This document shows positions 37,038-48,061 of a stretch of 64,000 nucleotides of DNA, piece after piece. The stretch's first letter is position 1. Each line of letters starts with the position of its first letter. The stretch spans positions 207,136-271,135 of the forward strand of contig JAWHQI010000731.1 in NCBI GenBank assembly GCA_033032865.1. Direction: 5' to 3'. The translations under genes were made by a program, and so were the position numbers. The notes beneath the pieces were generated by a model that saw only the letters and a list, made by a program, of their open reading frames with translations, was not told the origin of the DNA and made no database searches. Source of the DNA: Dactylorhiza incarnata. Taxonomy: Eukaryota > Streptophyta > Magnoliopsida > Asparagales > Orchidaceae.

Positions 37038-37474
37038 TGATACCACTACGGACTCCGAAGAGCAAGAGAGGAAGAGGGGAGAGGAGATTGAGATAAGTTA
37101 GGGTTGGGAGGAAGAAGAAGAGGGATCAGCCCCCACATAAAATGCTTGATCAAAGATAATACATTAGGTCATTAGGATGGCCTCTTATACTATGAGGCCT
37201 CCCATATTACAATCCCCAAAATACCCCCATGCTTAACATAATAAAACCGGCCTACATCTGCTCTTCGCCCAAGCCCGAACCGGACCCACTGTCACGCCCG
37301 CTGTCGCCGGGCGGTAGCCCCACGCTGCCGCTGTCGCGCCCGCTGTCGCCGGGCGGTAGCCCCACGCTGTCGCATGGCGATACCGGCTCCCGTGTTGCTC
37401 CTGTGTCTCCCGTCCCACGAGCTCGCCGTGCGTACACCCTCCATGGTGGATCCGCCTCCCGTAAGTCGATAACA
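37038..37474 (-). repeat. 3' LTR of element A
   Basis: Reads TGTTATCGAC...GTGGTATCA on the minus strand and is matched by 42134-42573. About a dozen differences from the other LTR are visible. The pol frame runs into it and stops at 37252. Confidence 0.95.
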
Positions 37475-39465
37475 ATACCCCCGTCTGGAAAATTTGCCTT
37501 GTCCTCAAGGCAATAATCCGGAAACTGGCGCCGGAAGTCGTCCCGCAGAAGCCAAGTTGCGGAGCTGAGTGGTCGGTCGCGCCATGCTACTCGAATCTCG
37601 TCTGGAAGAGGATCCCCTGGGGTATGATGGCGCCGATCCACGATCGAGGCCGGGTACAGCGGTGGGGAGTCGGAGTGCTCGATGTCCGCTGGGATGTGAT
37701 CAGTAACAGGGTGGTCGCCGATGACTCAGCGGAGCTGAGAAACGTGGAAAACCGGATGGATCCGGCTCTGATCTGGTAGGCGCAGGCGATAGGCCACGGC
37801 CCCGATGCGACTGATAATCTCAAAGGGACCAAAAAAACGTGGGGCCAGCTTGGGGCAGGTGCGGCGGGCGACGGTCAGCTGGCGGTAGGGGTGAAGCTTG
37901 ATGAAAACTCGCTCGCCCACCTGGAAGGAAAGGTCCCTGCGCTTCCGGTTGGCAAAAGAGATCATCTTTGCCTGAGCCCTGCGGAGGTGGTGCTTCAGGC
38001 TATCCAAAATGGTATCTCGATCATGAAGGTGGTCGGCCAAGCTGGCCACGGGGCATTCGCCTGGAAGATGTCGTAGGATCGAGGGAGGAGGCCGGCCATA
38101 AACTGTTTCGAACGACGAGGTGTTGGCCGAATGGTGGTAGGAGGTGTTGTAGGAATACTCCGCCCAGCAGAGCCACTTCGCCCATGAGCCTGGCCTCTCA
38201 CCGATGAAGCATCTAAGGTAAGTCTCCAGACAGCGGTTGAGCACTTCGGACTGCCCGTCCGACTGCGGGTGGTATGCGGTGCTCATCCGGAGCCGGGTGC
38301 CCTGAAGACGGAAAAGGGACGTCCAGAAACTGCTAAGGAAGAGCGGGTCCCGGTCACTCACAATGGAGCGGGGAAAACAGTGAAGGCGGACGATCTCGAA
38401 AATGAAACTGTCGGCCACGGTTGCTGCTGTATAGGGGTGGCGCAGCGGAATGAAATGGCTATACTTCGTCAACCGGTCAACGACCACGAGAATGCAGTCA
38501 AACCCGTTCGACCGCGGCAGCCGTGTGATAAAGTCCATCGCTATGTCCTCCCAGACACGCTCGGGAATCGGCAGAGGTTGCAGCAGGCCGCTCGGAAACA
38601 GTGTCTCGTACTTGGCCTTCTGGCAAGGAAGGCAGGCCGCCACGTAGGCCTTCACCTGGCGGAGCATGTGTGGCCAGTACAAGGAGGCGGCCAGCCGCCG
38701 GTAGGTCCGGAATGCGCCGGCGTGACCGCCCGAAGGCGTCGAATGAAACTCTGCGAGAAGGAGCGGGATGCGGGTCGAGGAAGCAGAGAGAACAAGGCGG
38801 ACCCGATGAAATAGCCGTCCCCCGATCAACGAGTATGGTGGCCGTGTCGCGGGGTCGGCGAGCAGGGCCGTGCGGATCGCAAGCAAGTGGGGGTCGGCCT
38901 CCGCCTCCTGCTGCAAGATGGTGGCGTCGTCCCAAACCGGCCGGGAAATGGCGGCTAACTCCGAAGCCTGAGGGTGACGGGACAGTGCGTCCGCCGCGCG
39001 GTTGGTCTTCCCTGACCGGAACTCGATCGAAAAATCATATCCCAGAAGCTTGGCAACCCACAGCTGCTCTGTCGGCGTGGCGATCTTCTGCTGCAGCAGA
39101 TACCAGAGGCTGTGATGATCAGTGCGGACGATGAAGGGTCGGCCCAACAGGTACGGCCTCCAATGCTGCACGGCCAATACCAAGGCCATCAACTCGTTCT
39201 CGTAAGCCGAGCGGCTGCGGACGACCGTCGAGAAGGCGCGGCTAAAATAAGCTATCGGGCGGCCGGCCTGCATCAGGACAGCTCCGACGCCGGAGCCGGA
39301 GGCGTCGCATTCCATGATGAACGGCTGTCGAAAATCCGGCATGGCCAAAACCGGTCCACGGATCAAGGCGGACTGCAAGGAGGCGAAAGCGGCCATGGCG
39401 GTTGGCGGCCACGAGAAAGGACCATCGGCTGGGGCCTTCAGCAGCTGAGTGAGAGGGCGGGCCAC
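37475..39465 (-). pseudogene. Element A pol, part 2: RNase H, integrase, chromodomain
   Basis: RNase H shows MECDASGSGVGAVLMQ, ENELMALVLAV and VRTDHHSLWYLLQQ. Integrase has the zinc-binding region (HSTPSGGHAGAF, then CLPCQKAK) and a catalytic core with MDFITRLP, SDRDPLF and QSEVLNRCLETYLR, then FHVSQLR. A TGA stop follows at 37728-37726. Past it the same frame gives a chromodomain-like end (YPASIVDRR, ATWLLRDDFRRQFPDY, LEDKANF), which is thought to direct integration by binding modified histones. The frame then continues into the 3' LTR to 37252. It joins in frame to part 1 across a poly-G run. Confidence 0.93.
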
Positions 39466-39487
39466 CCCCCCCCCCCCCCCCCCCCCC
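39465..39487. repeat. 23-base poly-C (poly-G in the coding sense) inside element A pol
   Basis: Sits in the RT-RNase H linker where relatives read GYGTLARPL. It encodes a run of glycines after a TAG stop and is a multiple of three longer than expected, so the frame is kept on both sides. Confidence 0.9.
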
Positions 39488-41019
39488 TAATCCCGGATAA
39501 ATCGCCGGTAGTAGCCGGTCAGGCCGAGAAAAGCCCGTACCTCGCAAACAGAAGTGGGAGTCGGCCATCGGGTCACGGCCTCAATCTTGTCCGCATCCAT
39601 AGCGACACCCTGGGCGGAGATCGTGTGGCCCAGATAGCTCACTGTCGTGGCCCCAAAGGTACACTTCTTCCGGTTGAGGGTGAAGTGATGACGGCGCAGA
39701 GTAGTAAAAGTCTCCCGAACATGGTGGAGGTGGTCCTGCCAGGAAGTACTGAAAACAAGAATGTCATCAAAGAAAACCAAAACGTGCTTACGCAGGACCG
39801 GGCGGAAGACGTCATTCATGGAAGCCTGGAAAGTAGCGGGAGCGTTGGTGAGCCCGAACGGCATCACCAAAAACTCGAAGTGGCCGTCGTGCGTCCGAAA
39901 AGCCGTCTTCGGAACGTCTTCCGGTCGGACCCGTATCTGGTGATAGCCGGCGCGGAGGTCGAGTTTGGTGAAAAACACGGCGCCGTGTAACTCGTCCAGC
40001 AGCTCCTGAATGACCGGAATCGGGTACTTGTCCGGTACCGTCGCCTTGTTCAGCTCCCTGTAATCCACGCAGAAACGCCAGCTGCCGTCCTTCTTGCGGA
40101 CAAGAAGCACCGGGCTGGAGAAGGGGCTCGCACTGGGCCGAATCAGGCCTCCCAACAGAATCTCTCGAACCAACCGCTCGATCTCGTCCTTCTGCGTGTG
40201 CCCGTATCGGTAAGGACGGGCGGAAACCGCCGCGACGCCGGGCTGCAGTACGATGGCGTGGTCGGTCGGCCGCGCGGGGGGAAGGCCGGGTAGCGGCTCA
40301 AAGAGCGCCGAAAAATCATCAAGAAGTGTCGTCATGTCGGCCGGAAGGCTGTCGGCCGACGAGGGAGGTGAGGGCTGCACCGTCCACAACCACGCCGAGA
40401 AGTCGATGTCGGTGACGCGGTTCATGGCGCGGAAGGAAATGGGCGAGCGGAGGAGCGTCGAATCGCCCACCAAGCGGCAGGGTTGGCCCTGGTGGAGAAA
40501 GGACATGGTCATAGACGCCCAGTTGACGCGGACGTCGCCCAGAGTTTGCAACCACGCGACCCCCAGGATGGCGTCAAGGCCCCCCAGCTCGAAGAGGTAG
40601 AAGTCCGCGGTGACCGTGCACGGGCCCAGGGACAGGGTGACGCCCGAGCACTGGCCTAAGGTGGGGCGGCGGCGGCCGTCCCCTAGACAGACGGAAAAGT
40701 CGGGGGAAGGGTCGGCAGGTAACCCCAGGCGGCGTGCGAGGGGGGCCAACATGAAATTGTGGCTCGCCCCACTGTCAATCATCACAATGATGGGTCGGTC
40801 GTGGAGCATCCCGGACAGCTTCATCATACGTGGCCTCGTAAGGCCCCCCACTGAGTAAAAGGGAAGCTCCAGGACGTTGAGCGGTGCAGGCTCTGGTTCT
40901 CCGTCAAAAGGAGCCGGAGGCGCCTCCTCCAACGGAGGGTCCTCGAGTCCGTCAGGGCTTTCGCCGTCCACGAAAAGGGCATGAAACTCCTTAACGGAAC
41001 AGACGTGGTGCAGGGTGTA
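39487..41019 (-). pseudogene. Element A pol, part 1: protease and reverse transcriptase
   Basis: Begins after the gag stop with HHVCSVKEFHALF. The aspartic protease motif MIDSGASHNFM is followed by LGDGRRRPTLGQ. RT shows KKDGSWRFCVDYRELNKAT, TKLDLRAGYHQIR, MPFGLTNAPATFQ and the catalytic VFFDDILVF, then LGHTISAQGVAMD and GLTGYYRRFIRD, and ends at a TAG (39489-39487) next to the poly-G run. Catalytic residues appear intact, so inactivation seems to rest on the stops. Confidence 0.95.
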
Positions 41020-42081
41020 GGGCTAGCGGCAACGGAAGCAAAGCGCGCGTCGGCGGAGGTCGTTGTAGTCGACGCGTTGCGGGCCTTCTGGTCGGGGAGG
41101 CCGGCCGGCACCCGGAGGCGGGAAGCGCTGAGCGGGGGCCGCCGGCGGCGGGGGCCGAAAAGTGAAAGGAGCGGCCTGCCGAGGCCCGAGTTCCGCCTCG
41201 ACGGCCCGAGCAAGGTCGAGGGCCTCGGATACCGTGCGCGGGTGATGCGTGCGAAGACGGGAGCGGATGTTGGGGCGGAGGCCTTGGAGGAAGAATCTGA
41301 GGTAATGGTCGGGAGGGAGGCCCGGTACTTGAGTGACCAGCGCGACGAACTCATCGATGTAGGCATCCACCGTGGTGGACTGACGGGTCGTGCAAAGCCG
41401 CTCGATGGCGGAGCCGGCGTAACGAGCGTCGTAGCGGCTCACCATTTCGTGTTTGAACTCCGTCGACGAAATGGCGGGTTGGATTTGCCGAAGCCAACGG
41501 GCCCAATGGAGGGCCGAACCTTCGAGGCCGACCACGGCCGTGCTAACTTTGTCCGTTGGCGACGTCCCGTGGAGATCGAAAAATTGCTCCGCACGAGCAA
41601 TCCATCCGAGGGGGTCCGTGCCCGAGAAAGAAGGAATGTCGAGTGCGAGGGCGGAGCGGTCGGCGGTGAAACCGGCCGGTGGAGGCATGCCGAGGACGGA
41701 GACGGTTTCCGGAGAGTACGCCGGGGTCGGAGCTGGAAACGGGGGCGGAGAAACACGGCCGAAGGTGATGCCGGCCGCGGCAGGCGGCCGGAGGAGAGGA
41801 TCCGGAAGGAGGGGCGGAACGGGGCTGCCGTTCGCCTGGCTCGCCCGTTCCGGCGCCCAGGCGGCAATGCGGGCGATGAGTTCCGCCTGGCCGGCCGCCA
41901 GGGAGGCTTGGCCGGCCGCGAACGAGGCCTGGCCGGACGCGAGCGTGTCCTGGCCGGCGGTGAGGGCGGCGACGGCGGTCTGGAGCGCGACAAGGTGGGC
42001 GTCTTGGGCAGCGACACGATCGGCGAGGTCGTCCGCGGCAGATCCGGTATCGGCGGGGCGTGAGGTCGTTCCGCGAGCCAT
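41020..42081 (-). pseudogene. Element A gag
   Basis: Starts at the first ATG after the primer-binding site. The N-terminal third is a low-complexity coiled-coil-like region with repeats of ASGQASFAAGQASLAAGQ. The capsid region has FSGTDPLGWIARAEQFFDL and ALHWARWLRQ, typical of chromovirus gag. It ends at CFRCR followed by a TAG (41022-41020), in the middle of the zinc knuckle; after the stop the same frame gives PYTLHHVC, so the stop breaks a C-C-H-C knuckle and is secondary. An unbroken frame would make one gag-pol polyprotein. Confidence 0.93.
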
Positions 42082-42117
42082 GTCGGTATCCGGCGGCCAA
42101 AAGGAGGCGGGCGGAGC

Positions 42118-42131
42118 GGCAGGTCAGACCA
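42118..42131 (-). other. Primer-binding site of element A
   Basis: TGGTCTGACCTGCC on the minus strand, two bases inside the 5' LTR end. It begins with TGG, as needed to pair with a tRNA CCA end, but it is not the common initiator-Met site TGGTATCAGAG. The tRNA was not identified. Confidence 0.6.
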
Positions 42132-42133
42132 AA

Positions 42134-42573
42134 TGATACCACTACGGACTCCGAAGAGCAAGAGAGGAAGAGGGGAGAGGAGATTGAGAGAAGAAGTTAG
42201 GGTTGGGAGGAAGAAGAAGAGGGATCAGCCCCCACATAAAATGCTTGATCAAAGATAATACATTAGGTCATTAGGATGGCCTCTTATACTATGAGGTCTC
42301 CCATATTACAATCCCCAAAATACCCCCATGCTTAACATAATAAAACCGGCATACATCTGCTCTTCGCCCAAGCCTGAACCGGACCCACTGTCGCGCCCGC
42401 TGTCGCCGGGCGGTAGCCCCACGCTGCCGATGTCGCGCCCGCTGTCGCCGGGCGGTAGCCCCACGCTGTCGCATGGCGATACCGGCTCCCGTGTTGCTCC
42501 TGTGTCTCCCGTCCCACGAGCTCGCTGTGCGTACACCCGTCATGGTCGATCCGCCTCCCGTAAGTCGGTAACA
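42134..42573 (-). repeat. 5' LTR of element A
   Basis: Pairs with 37038-37474. It ends 137 bp from the 5' LTR of element B, with opposite orientation. Confidence 0.95.
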
Positions 42574-42710
42574 TAATATGTTTCTTTTTATTGGCAAATA
42601 GAGTTTGAACAAATCAAGGACTCCAACTGATTCCTCAAGATTCAAGACTATTCATGCTCGTGCGCGTTTTGTGCTCCAAAATCTGAGTACTGTTACTGGG
42701 CGTGCGTTTT

Positions 42711-43111
42711 TGTTACCGACCTGCAGGATGGAGAACCGTCGTGGAGGGTGTAAGCACAGAGACCTCGCGGGAAGGGCGACAAGGCAGCGCCGAGCGCTAC
42801 CGATCCGGGCGGCAAGGGCGCAGCAAGCGGCACGGTATTATCGCCTGTGGTATCGCCCGGCGATACCGCCGACGACAGCACGGCAGGCGGGAAGGGAGGC
42901 GCTGGACATACTTAGTCTTGATATTATTATGTAGGGGTATTGTTGTGGCTTACCTCATAGTATAAGAGACAATTGCAAAACCCTATTTTGTATCTTTGGA
43001 TCATGTAAGTTTTAAGAAAGGGGGCTGCTCCCTCTCCTTCCCTCAACTCTCTTCTTCTCCTCTACCGCCGGCCTCCCCCCTCTCCGGCTCTTCTCTCTCG
43101 CAGTGGTAACA
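42711..43111 (+). repeat. 5' LTR of element B
   Basis: Matches 47654-48056 with scattered substitutions. Near its end it has CTACCGCCGGCCTCCCCCCTC where the 3' LTR has a long poly-C. Confidence 0.95.
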
Positions 43112-43113
43112 TT

Positions 43114-43127
43114 TGGTCCGACTTGCC
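43114..43127 (+). other. Primer-binding site of element B
   Basis: TGGTCCGACTTGCC, two bases after the LTR, the same spacing as in element A and with two base differences. Confidence 0.6.
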
Positions 43128-43164
43128 CGTCCGCCCGCCGTCGTGCCGCCGGAATCTCGACACC

Positions 43165-44298
43165 ATGACCATCGGTACTCGCCACAACCCTGCCCCCTCC
43201 CTCGACGCTACGGAGGACCTCCGCGCCCGCGCCGATGCCCACGATGTCGACCTCTCTGACCTGCGGGCGTCCATTTCTGCCCTCCAAGCCATCGCCCTCA
43301 CCAACTCCAACACTAACGCCTCCATCCCTGCACGCCTCGAGCTTCTCACGACCGCGTCACCAGTTGCCGCCGCGTCGACGTCGACCCGGGAGGGCGGCTC
43401 AATCCTCGGGCAACCCCCCTCCCCGCTACAGCTGCATGTCGCGATTGACCCGCGCCCCACGGGTACTCTTCTGGTGGTCGGACGACCACACCTGGCGTTG
43501 GAGTTGTCGTCCTTTACCGGGGTGGATCCAATGGGGTGGATCGCTCGCGCGGAGCAATTTTTCGACCTCCATCTCACACACGACGAGGACAAGGTGGGCA
43601 CCACTGCTGTCGGCCTCTCCGGCTCCGCCCTGCATTGGGCGCGTTGGCTTCGCCAGGTGCAACCACATATCTCATGGCCCGAGCTGAAGCACGAAATGAT
43701 TCAGCACTACGATGCGCGACACTCCGGCTCCGCCATTGAGCGCCTCTGCAGCATTCGCCAATCGTCCGACCTAGACAGTTACATTGATGAGTTTGTGGCG
43801 TTGGTCTCCCACGTACCGGGGCTCCCTCCGGACCATTACTTGGGTTTTTTTCTGCAAGGCCTCCTGCCCTCAATCCGCTCTCGCCTTCGCACACATCACC
43901 CCCAGATCGTCTCGGCCGCCATCGACCTTGCTCGCGTTGTTGAAGCGGATTTGGGCATCCACCATCCTCCACCGGTCCATCATGCTTCCCCTCGCCCGAC
44001 TCCGCCTCAGGAGGTGGCTCCTCGCGTGATTCAACTGGGTGGGCCTCGCCCGGGCCGTTCCGTTCCACATCGTTTCTCGGATGGGGACTACAACGAGCTC
44101 CGTCGGAAGGGCTTGTGTTTCCATTGTCGCCAACCTTACTCTCCAAATCATGTGTGCTCGGTCAAGGAATTTCATGCTTTATTTGGGGACGAAGCTCTCA
44201 CGGAAGCAATGGCCAAGTGCGAAGATCCGGTCATGCCCGAAAACACCGAACCAACTCCCACTCCCACCGAACCCCTCCACTGCCTGGAGCTTCCTTAA
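43165..44298 (+). pseudogene. Element B gag
   Basis: The ATG at 43165 (MTIGTRHNPAP) fits the gag start of element A better than the upstream GTG-type start of the open frame. The capsid region shows FTGVDPMGWIARAEQFFDL and ALHWARWLRQ. A complete zinc knuckle is kept (CFHCRQPYSPNHVC), followed by SVKEFHALF. A TAA after LHCLELP (44296-44298) ends it where A continues as LPFYSVGG, so the stop probably arose within one gag-pol frame. Confidence 0.9.
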
Positions 44299-46237
44299 TT
44301 CTCGGTTGGCGGCATCACGGGTCCTCGCACGATGAAACTAAAAGCCCGCATACAGGACCGGGACATCGTCCTCATGATCGACAGCGGCGCTAGCCACAAC
44401 ATCATCTCGGACCATTTGGTGCGGGATCTCGCTTTCACCCATCTGCCCTCGCCAGAGTTCACTGCTTGCTTGGGAGACGGGCGGCGACGACCGACTCAGG
44501 GCCATTGTCAAGCGGTTACGTTGACTATCGGCGCATGCACTGTCACGACCGACTTCTACATTTTCGGCTTGGGTGGCATTGACATCGTTTGGGAGTCGCA
44601 TGGCTCCAAACGCTTGGCGACGTTCGTGTTAATTGGGCGAAGATGACCATGCACTTCCAGCAAGGACCCACCTCGTGCTGCCTCACTGGTGACTCGACCC
44701 TCCCCCGGACTCCGGTCTCCTTCCGAGCCCTTCAGCGCACATCGGTCGTGGACTTCTCGGCATGGCTTTGGTCTCTTCAGAGCGAACCGGAAGATACAGG
44801 GCCCCTACCGGACGACCTACGCGACATCTTGGACGAGTTTTCCGAGATCTTCGTGGCCCCAGTCGGTCTACCTCCCGTCCGCCCCACTGACCACGCCATT
44901 GTCCTTCAACCGGGCACATCCGCGGTGTCGGTTCGACCGTACCACTATGGACATGTGCAGAAAGATGAGATCGAACGCCTTGTGCGGGAGATGCTCTTGG
45001 GGGGCATCATTCGGCCCAGTGCGAGCCCCTTCTCCAGCCCGGTCCTCCTCGTGCGCAAGAAGGACGGCAGTTGGCGCTTCTGCGTTGACTATCGCGAGCT
45101 CAACAAAGCGACCGTCTCTGACAAATATCCAATCCCGGTCATTCAGGAGCTTCTTGACGAGCTCCGCGGTGCCACCTTCTTCACCAAGCTGGACCTCCGG
45201 GCTGGCTATCATCAGATTTGGGTACGGCCGGCGGACGTTCCCAAGACTGCATTTCGAACTCATGACGGCCATTTCGAGTTCTTGGTAATGCCGTTCGGGT
45301 TGACCAACGCCCCGGCCACCTTCCAGGCTACCATGAATGACATATTTCGGTCGGCACTCCGCAAACATGTCCTGTTTTTTTTTATGATATATTGGTGTAT
45401 AGTTCCAATTGGCAGGAACACCTCTGGCGCGTCCGGGCCACCCTCCTCACTCTTCGCAGACACCACCTCGTATTGAACCGCAAGAAGTGCTCTTTCGGAT
45501 CCACCTCGGTGAGCTACCTAGGCCACATTATCTCGGTCGACGGGGTGGCCATGGACGTCGACAAGATCGCGGCGGTTCTCCACTGGCCGACCCCCACGTC
45601 CATACGCGAGGTGCGCGGTTTTCTCGGTCTGACCGGCTACTACCGGCGGTTCATCCAAGGCTATGGAACCTTAGCCCGTCCCCTCACCCAGTTACTCATG
45701 ATGTCGGAGGAGGGCCCCTTTGTTTGGTCAGCCGCGACCATGGCCGCATTTACGGGCCTTCAGTCGGCCCACGTGCACGGGCCAGTGTTGGCCATGCCGG
45801 ACTTTGAACAGCCCTTTGTGGTGGAGTGCAACGCGTCGGGCACCGTTGTCGGCGTGGTCCTCATGCAGTCCGGAAAACCGATTGCCTTTTACAGCCGTGC
45901 CTTCTCTTCCACCATTCGCAGCCACTCGGCGTATGAGAACGAGCTCATGGCTCTCGTCTTAGCGGTATAGCATTGGAGACCGTATCTCCTCGGTCGGTCA
46001 TTTGTGGTTCGCACGGACCACCATAGCCTTCGCTATCTTTTGCAACAGAAAATAGCAACACCGGCACAACAAGTTTGGGTAGCCAAGCTATTGGGCTACG
46101 ACTTTTCGATTGCTTTCCGATCCGGCAAGACCAACCGGGCGGCCGATGCCCTCTCCCGCCAACCGCACGCTCCGGAGCTAACGACCATTACTCGGCCCGT
46201 TTGGGAGGATGGCTCCGACATCCAAGAGGGCGTATAA
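44299..46237 (+). pseudogene. Element B protease, RT and RNase H, frameshifted
   Basis: The protease frame carries MIDSGASHNIIS. A 1-base loss near 44588 moves reading to a second frame with KKDGSWRFCVDYRELNKAT and MPFGLTNAPATFQ. At the RT active site (about 45373-45390) another loss converts the expected VFFDDIL into FFFMIYW, destroying the catalytic Asp pair. The third frame resumes with YSSNWQEHL, then GLTGYYRRFIQGYGTLARPL and RNase H (ENELMALVLAV, then a TAG at 45968). A TAA at 46235 ends it. No active RT could be made. Confidence 0.92.
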
Positions 46238-47855
46238 AAAGATCCCTTTCTGTCGTCGATTCACACGGACCTTATCGCCAATCCGGCGGCGCACCCCCCT
46301 TACACAGGCGGCAGGTTGTTCTACCGCGGCCGTTTGGCGCTTTCAGCCACCTCCGCATGCATTCCGCGATTGTTGGACGAGTTCCACGCATCGCCGACCG
46401 GTGGTCATGCCGGAGCATTTCGGACATATCGCCGCCTATCAACCTCCCTGTTTTGGCCACAGATGTTTCGTCAGATCAAGGCCTATGTCGTCGCATGCCT
46501 CCCATGTCAGAGGCCAAATACGAGTCTATGTTCCCAGGAGGTCTCCTGCAGCCCCTCCCGATACCGGAACGCATATGGGAGGATATTGTCATGGATTTCA
46601 TTACCCGACTACCGCGCTCTGACGGGTTCGACTGTATATTGGTGGTCGTGGACCGCCTCTCGAAGTATGGCCACTTTATCCCTCTTCGCCATCCTTACAC
46701 GGCGAAGTCGGTGGCGGATAGTTTCATCGCCGAGATCGTGCGTCTTCATGGGTTTCCACGCTTTATTGTTAGCGACCGGGACCCTCTCTTTCTGAGCAGT
46801 TTTTGGACCTCTCTATTCCGCCCACAAGGTACTCGACTCCGCATGAGCACCGCCTACCATCCTCACACGGACGGACAGTCTGAAGTCCTCAATCGGTGCC
46901 TAGAGACCTACCTCCGATGTTTTATTGGCGAGCGGTCGGGAACTTGGGCCAAATGGCTCCCTTGGGCGGAATACTCCTATAATACGGCCTATCACTATGC
47001 GGCCAACACCTCCCCATTTGAAGTGGTTTACGGTCGTCCACCTCCATCTATTGTGCGGCAGCTTCCGGGCGAGTATGTCGTGGACAGTCTCGCGGCCCAC
47101 CTTCAGGATCGCGACATCATTCTTGACAGTTTGAAGGATCACCTTCGTCGGGCCCAGGCCAAAATGACCTCTTTCGCCAACCGCAAACGCAGGGACCTCC
47201 AATTCAACATGGGGGAGAAGGTGTTCATCAAGCTTCATCCCTACCGTCAGCTGACTGTGGCTCGCCGAGCGTGCCCAAAATTGGCGTCGCGCTTCTTCGG
47301 CCCGTTCGAAGTAATCGGCCGGATTGGAGCAGTGGCGTACTGCCTTCAGTTACCAGAAAGCAGCCAGATTCATCCCGTTTTCCATGTGTCGCAGCTTCCC
47401 CGTGTTATCGGTGACCACCCATACGTGGATATATCTCAGCCGACCTTGACTATTCGTGTGCGGCACCATTATACCCGGCCGCTATTATTGACCATCGGCC
47501 ACCTCACTCGGGGGCGGGGTTTCCTGAAGAAATCCGGGTGGCCTGGCGCCATCGGGCACAGTCCGATAGCACTTGGCTGATTCGAGACGACTTTCGCCGT
47601 CAATTTCCAGATTACTGCCTTGGGGACAAGGCCAATTTCCCAGACGGCGACATTGTTACCGACCTGCACGATGGAGAACCGTCGTGGAGGGTGTACGCAC
47701 GGAGACCTCCCGGGGTGGGCGACACGGCAGCGCCGAGCGCTACCGATCCGGGCGGCAAGGGCGCAGCAAGCGGCACGGTATCGCCTACGGTATCGCCCGG
47801 CAATACCGACGACGACAGCACGGCAGGCGGGAAGGGAGGCGCTGGACATACTTAG
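46238..47855 (+). pseudogene. Element B integrase and chromodomain, frameshifted
   Basis: Zinc-binding region HASPTGGHAGAF and CLPCQ, then a 1-base loss near 46510. The main frame continues with MDFITRLPRSDGFD, VSDRDPLF, HTDGQSEVLNRCLETYLR and FHVSQLPRVIGDHPY. A further shift near 47480 leads into a chromodomain-like AAIIDHRPPHSG, STWLIRDDFRRQFPDY and DKANF, whose frame runs on into the 3' LTR to 47855, as in element A. Confidence 0.9.
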
Positions 47856-48056
47856 TCTTGATATTATTATATAGGGGTATTGTTGTGGCTTACCTCATAG
47901 TATAAGAGGCTATTGCTAAACCATATTTGTATCTTTGGATCATTTAAGTTTTAAGAAAGGGGGCGGCTCCTCTCCTTCCCTCAACTCTCTTCTTCTCCTC
48001 TACCCCCCCCCCCCCCCCCCCCCCCTCTCCGGCTCTTCTCTCTCGCAGTGGTAACA
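47654..48056 (+). repeat. 3' LTR of element B, with 23-base poly-C
   Basis: Pairs with 42711-43111. Poly-C at 48003-48025 replaces the CGCCGGCCT region of the 5' LTR. Confidence 0.95.
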
Positions 48057-48061
48057 GTTTT

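Larger units (their letters stand above)
37038..42573 (-). mobile_element. Element A: full-length chromovirus (Ty3/gypsy with chromodomain)
   Basis: A 5.5-kb LTR retrotransposon on the minus strand. LTRs lie at 37038-37474 (3') and 42134-42573 (5'), about 97% alike by eye. It is flanked by TAATA on both sides (37033-37037, 42574-42578), an intact target-site duplication. Order along the minus strand: 5' LTR, primer-binding site, gag, protease, RT, RNase H, integrase, chromodomain, polypurine tract (GACGGGGGTAT), 3' LTR. All coding parts are in one frame, broken by three stop codons. The LTR contains a ~42-bp tandem duplication around CTGTCGCCGGGCGGTAGCCC. Intact ends, TSD and similar LTRs mean a fairly recent insertion. 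Confidence 0.95.
42711..48056 (+). mobile_element. Element B: full-length but decayed chromovirus
   Basis: A 5.3-kb plus-strand relative of element A. LTRs lie at 42711-43111 and 47654-48056, and GTTTT flanks both sides (42706-42710, 48057-48061). Its LTR ends (TGTTACCGAC...GTGGTAACA) and primer-binding site resemble those of A, but the LTR bodies differ, so it is a sister subfamily. The internal frame has several stops and 1-base losses, and is more decayed than A. It is inserted in older tandemly repeated DNA: words such as TTCATGCACGCCCGTGCGCG and ACTGGGCGTGCGTTTT recur on both sides. Confidence 0.95.

Noticed and set aside
40981..42136. Long plus-strand open frames (360 and 227 aa)
   Set aside because: They lie antisense to the gag of element A, whose minus-strand frame has clear capsid and zinc-knuckle motifs; GC-rich sequence keeps the opposite strand open.
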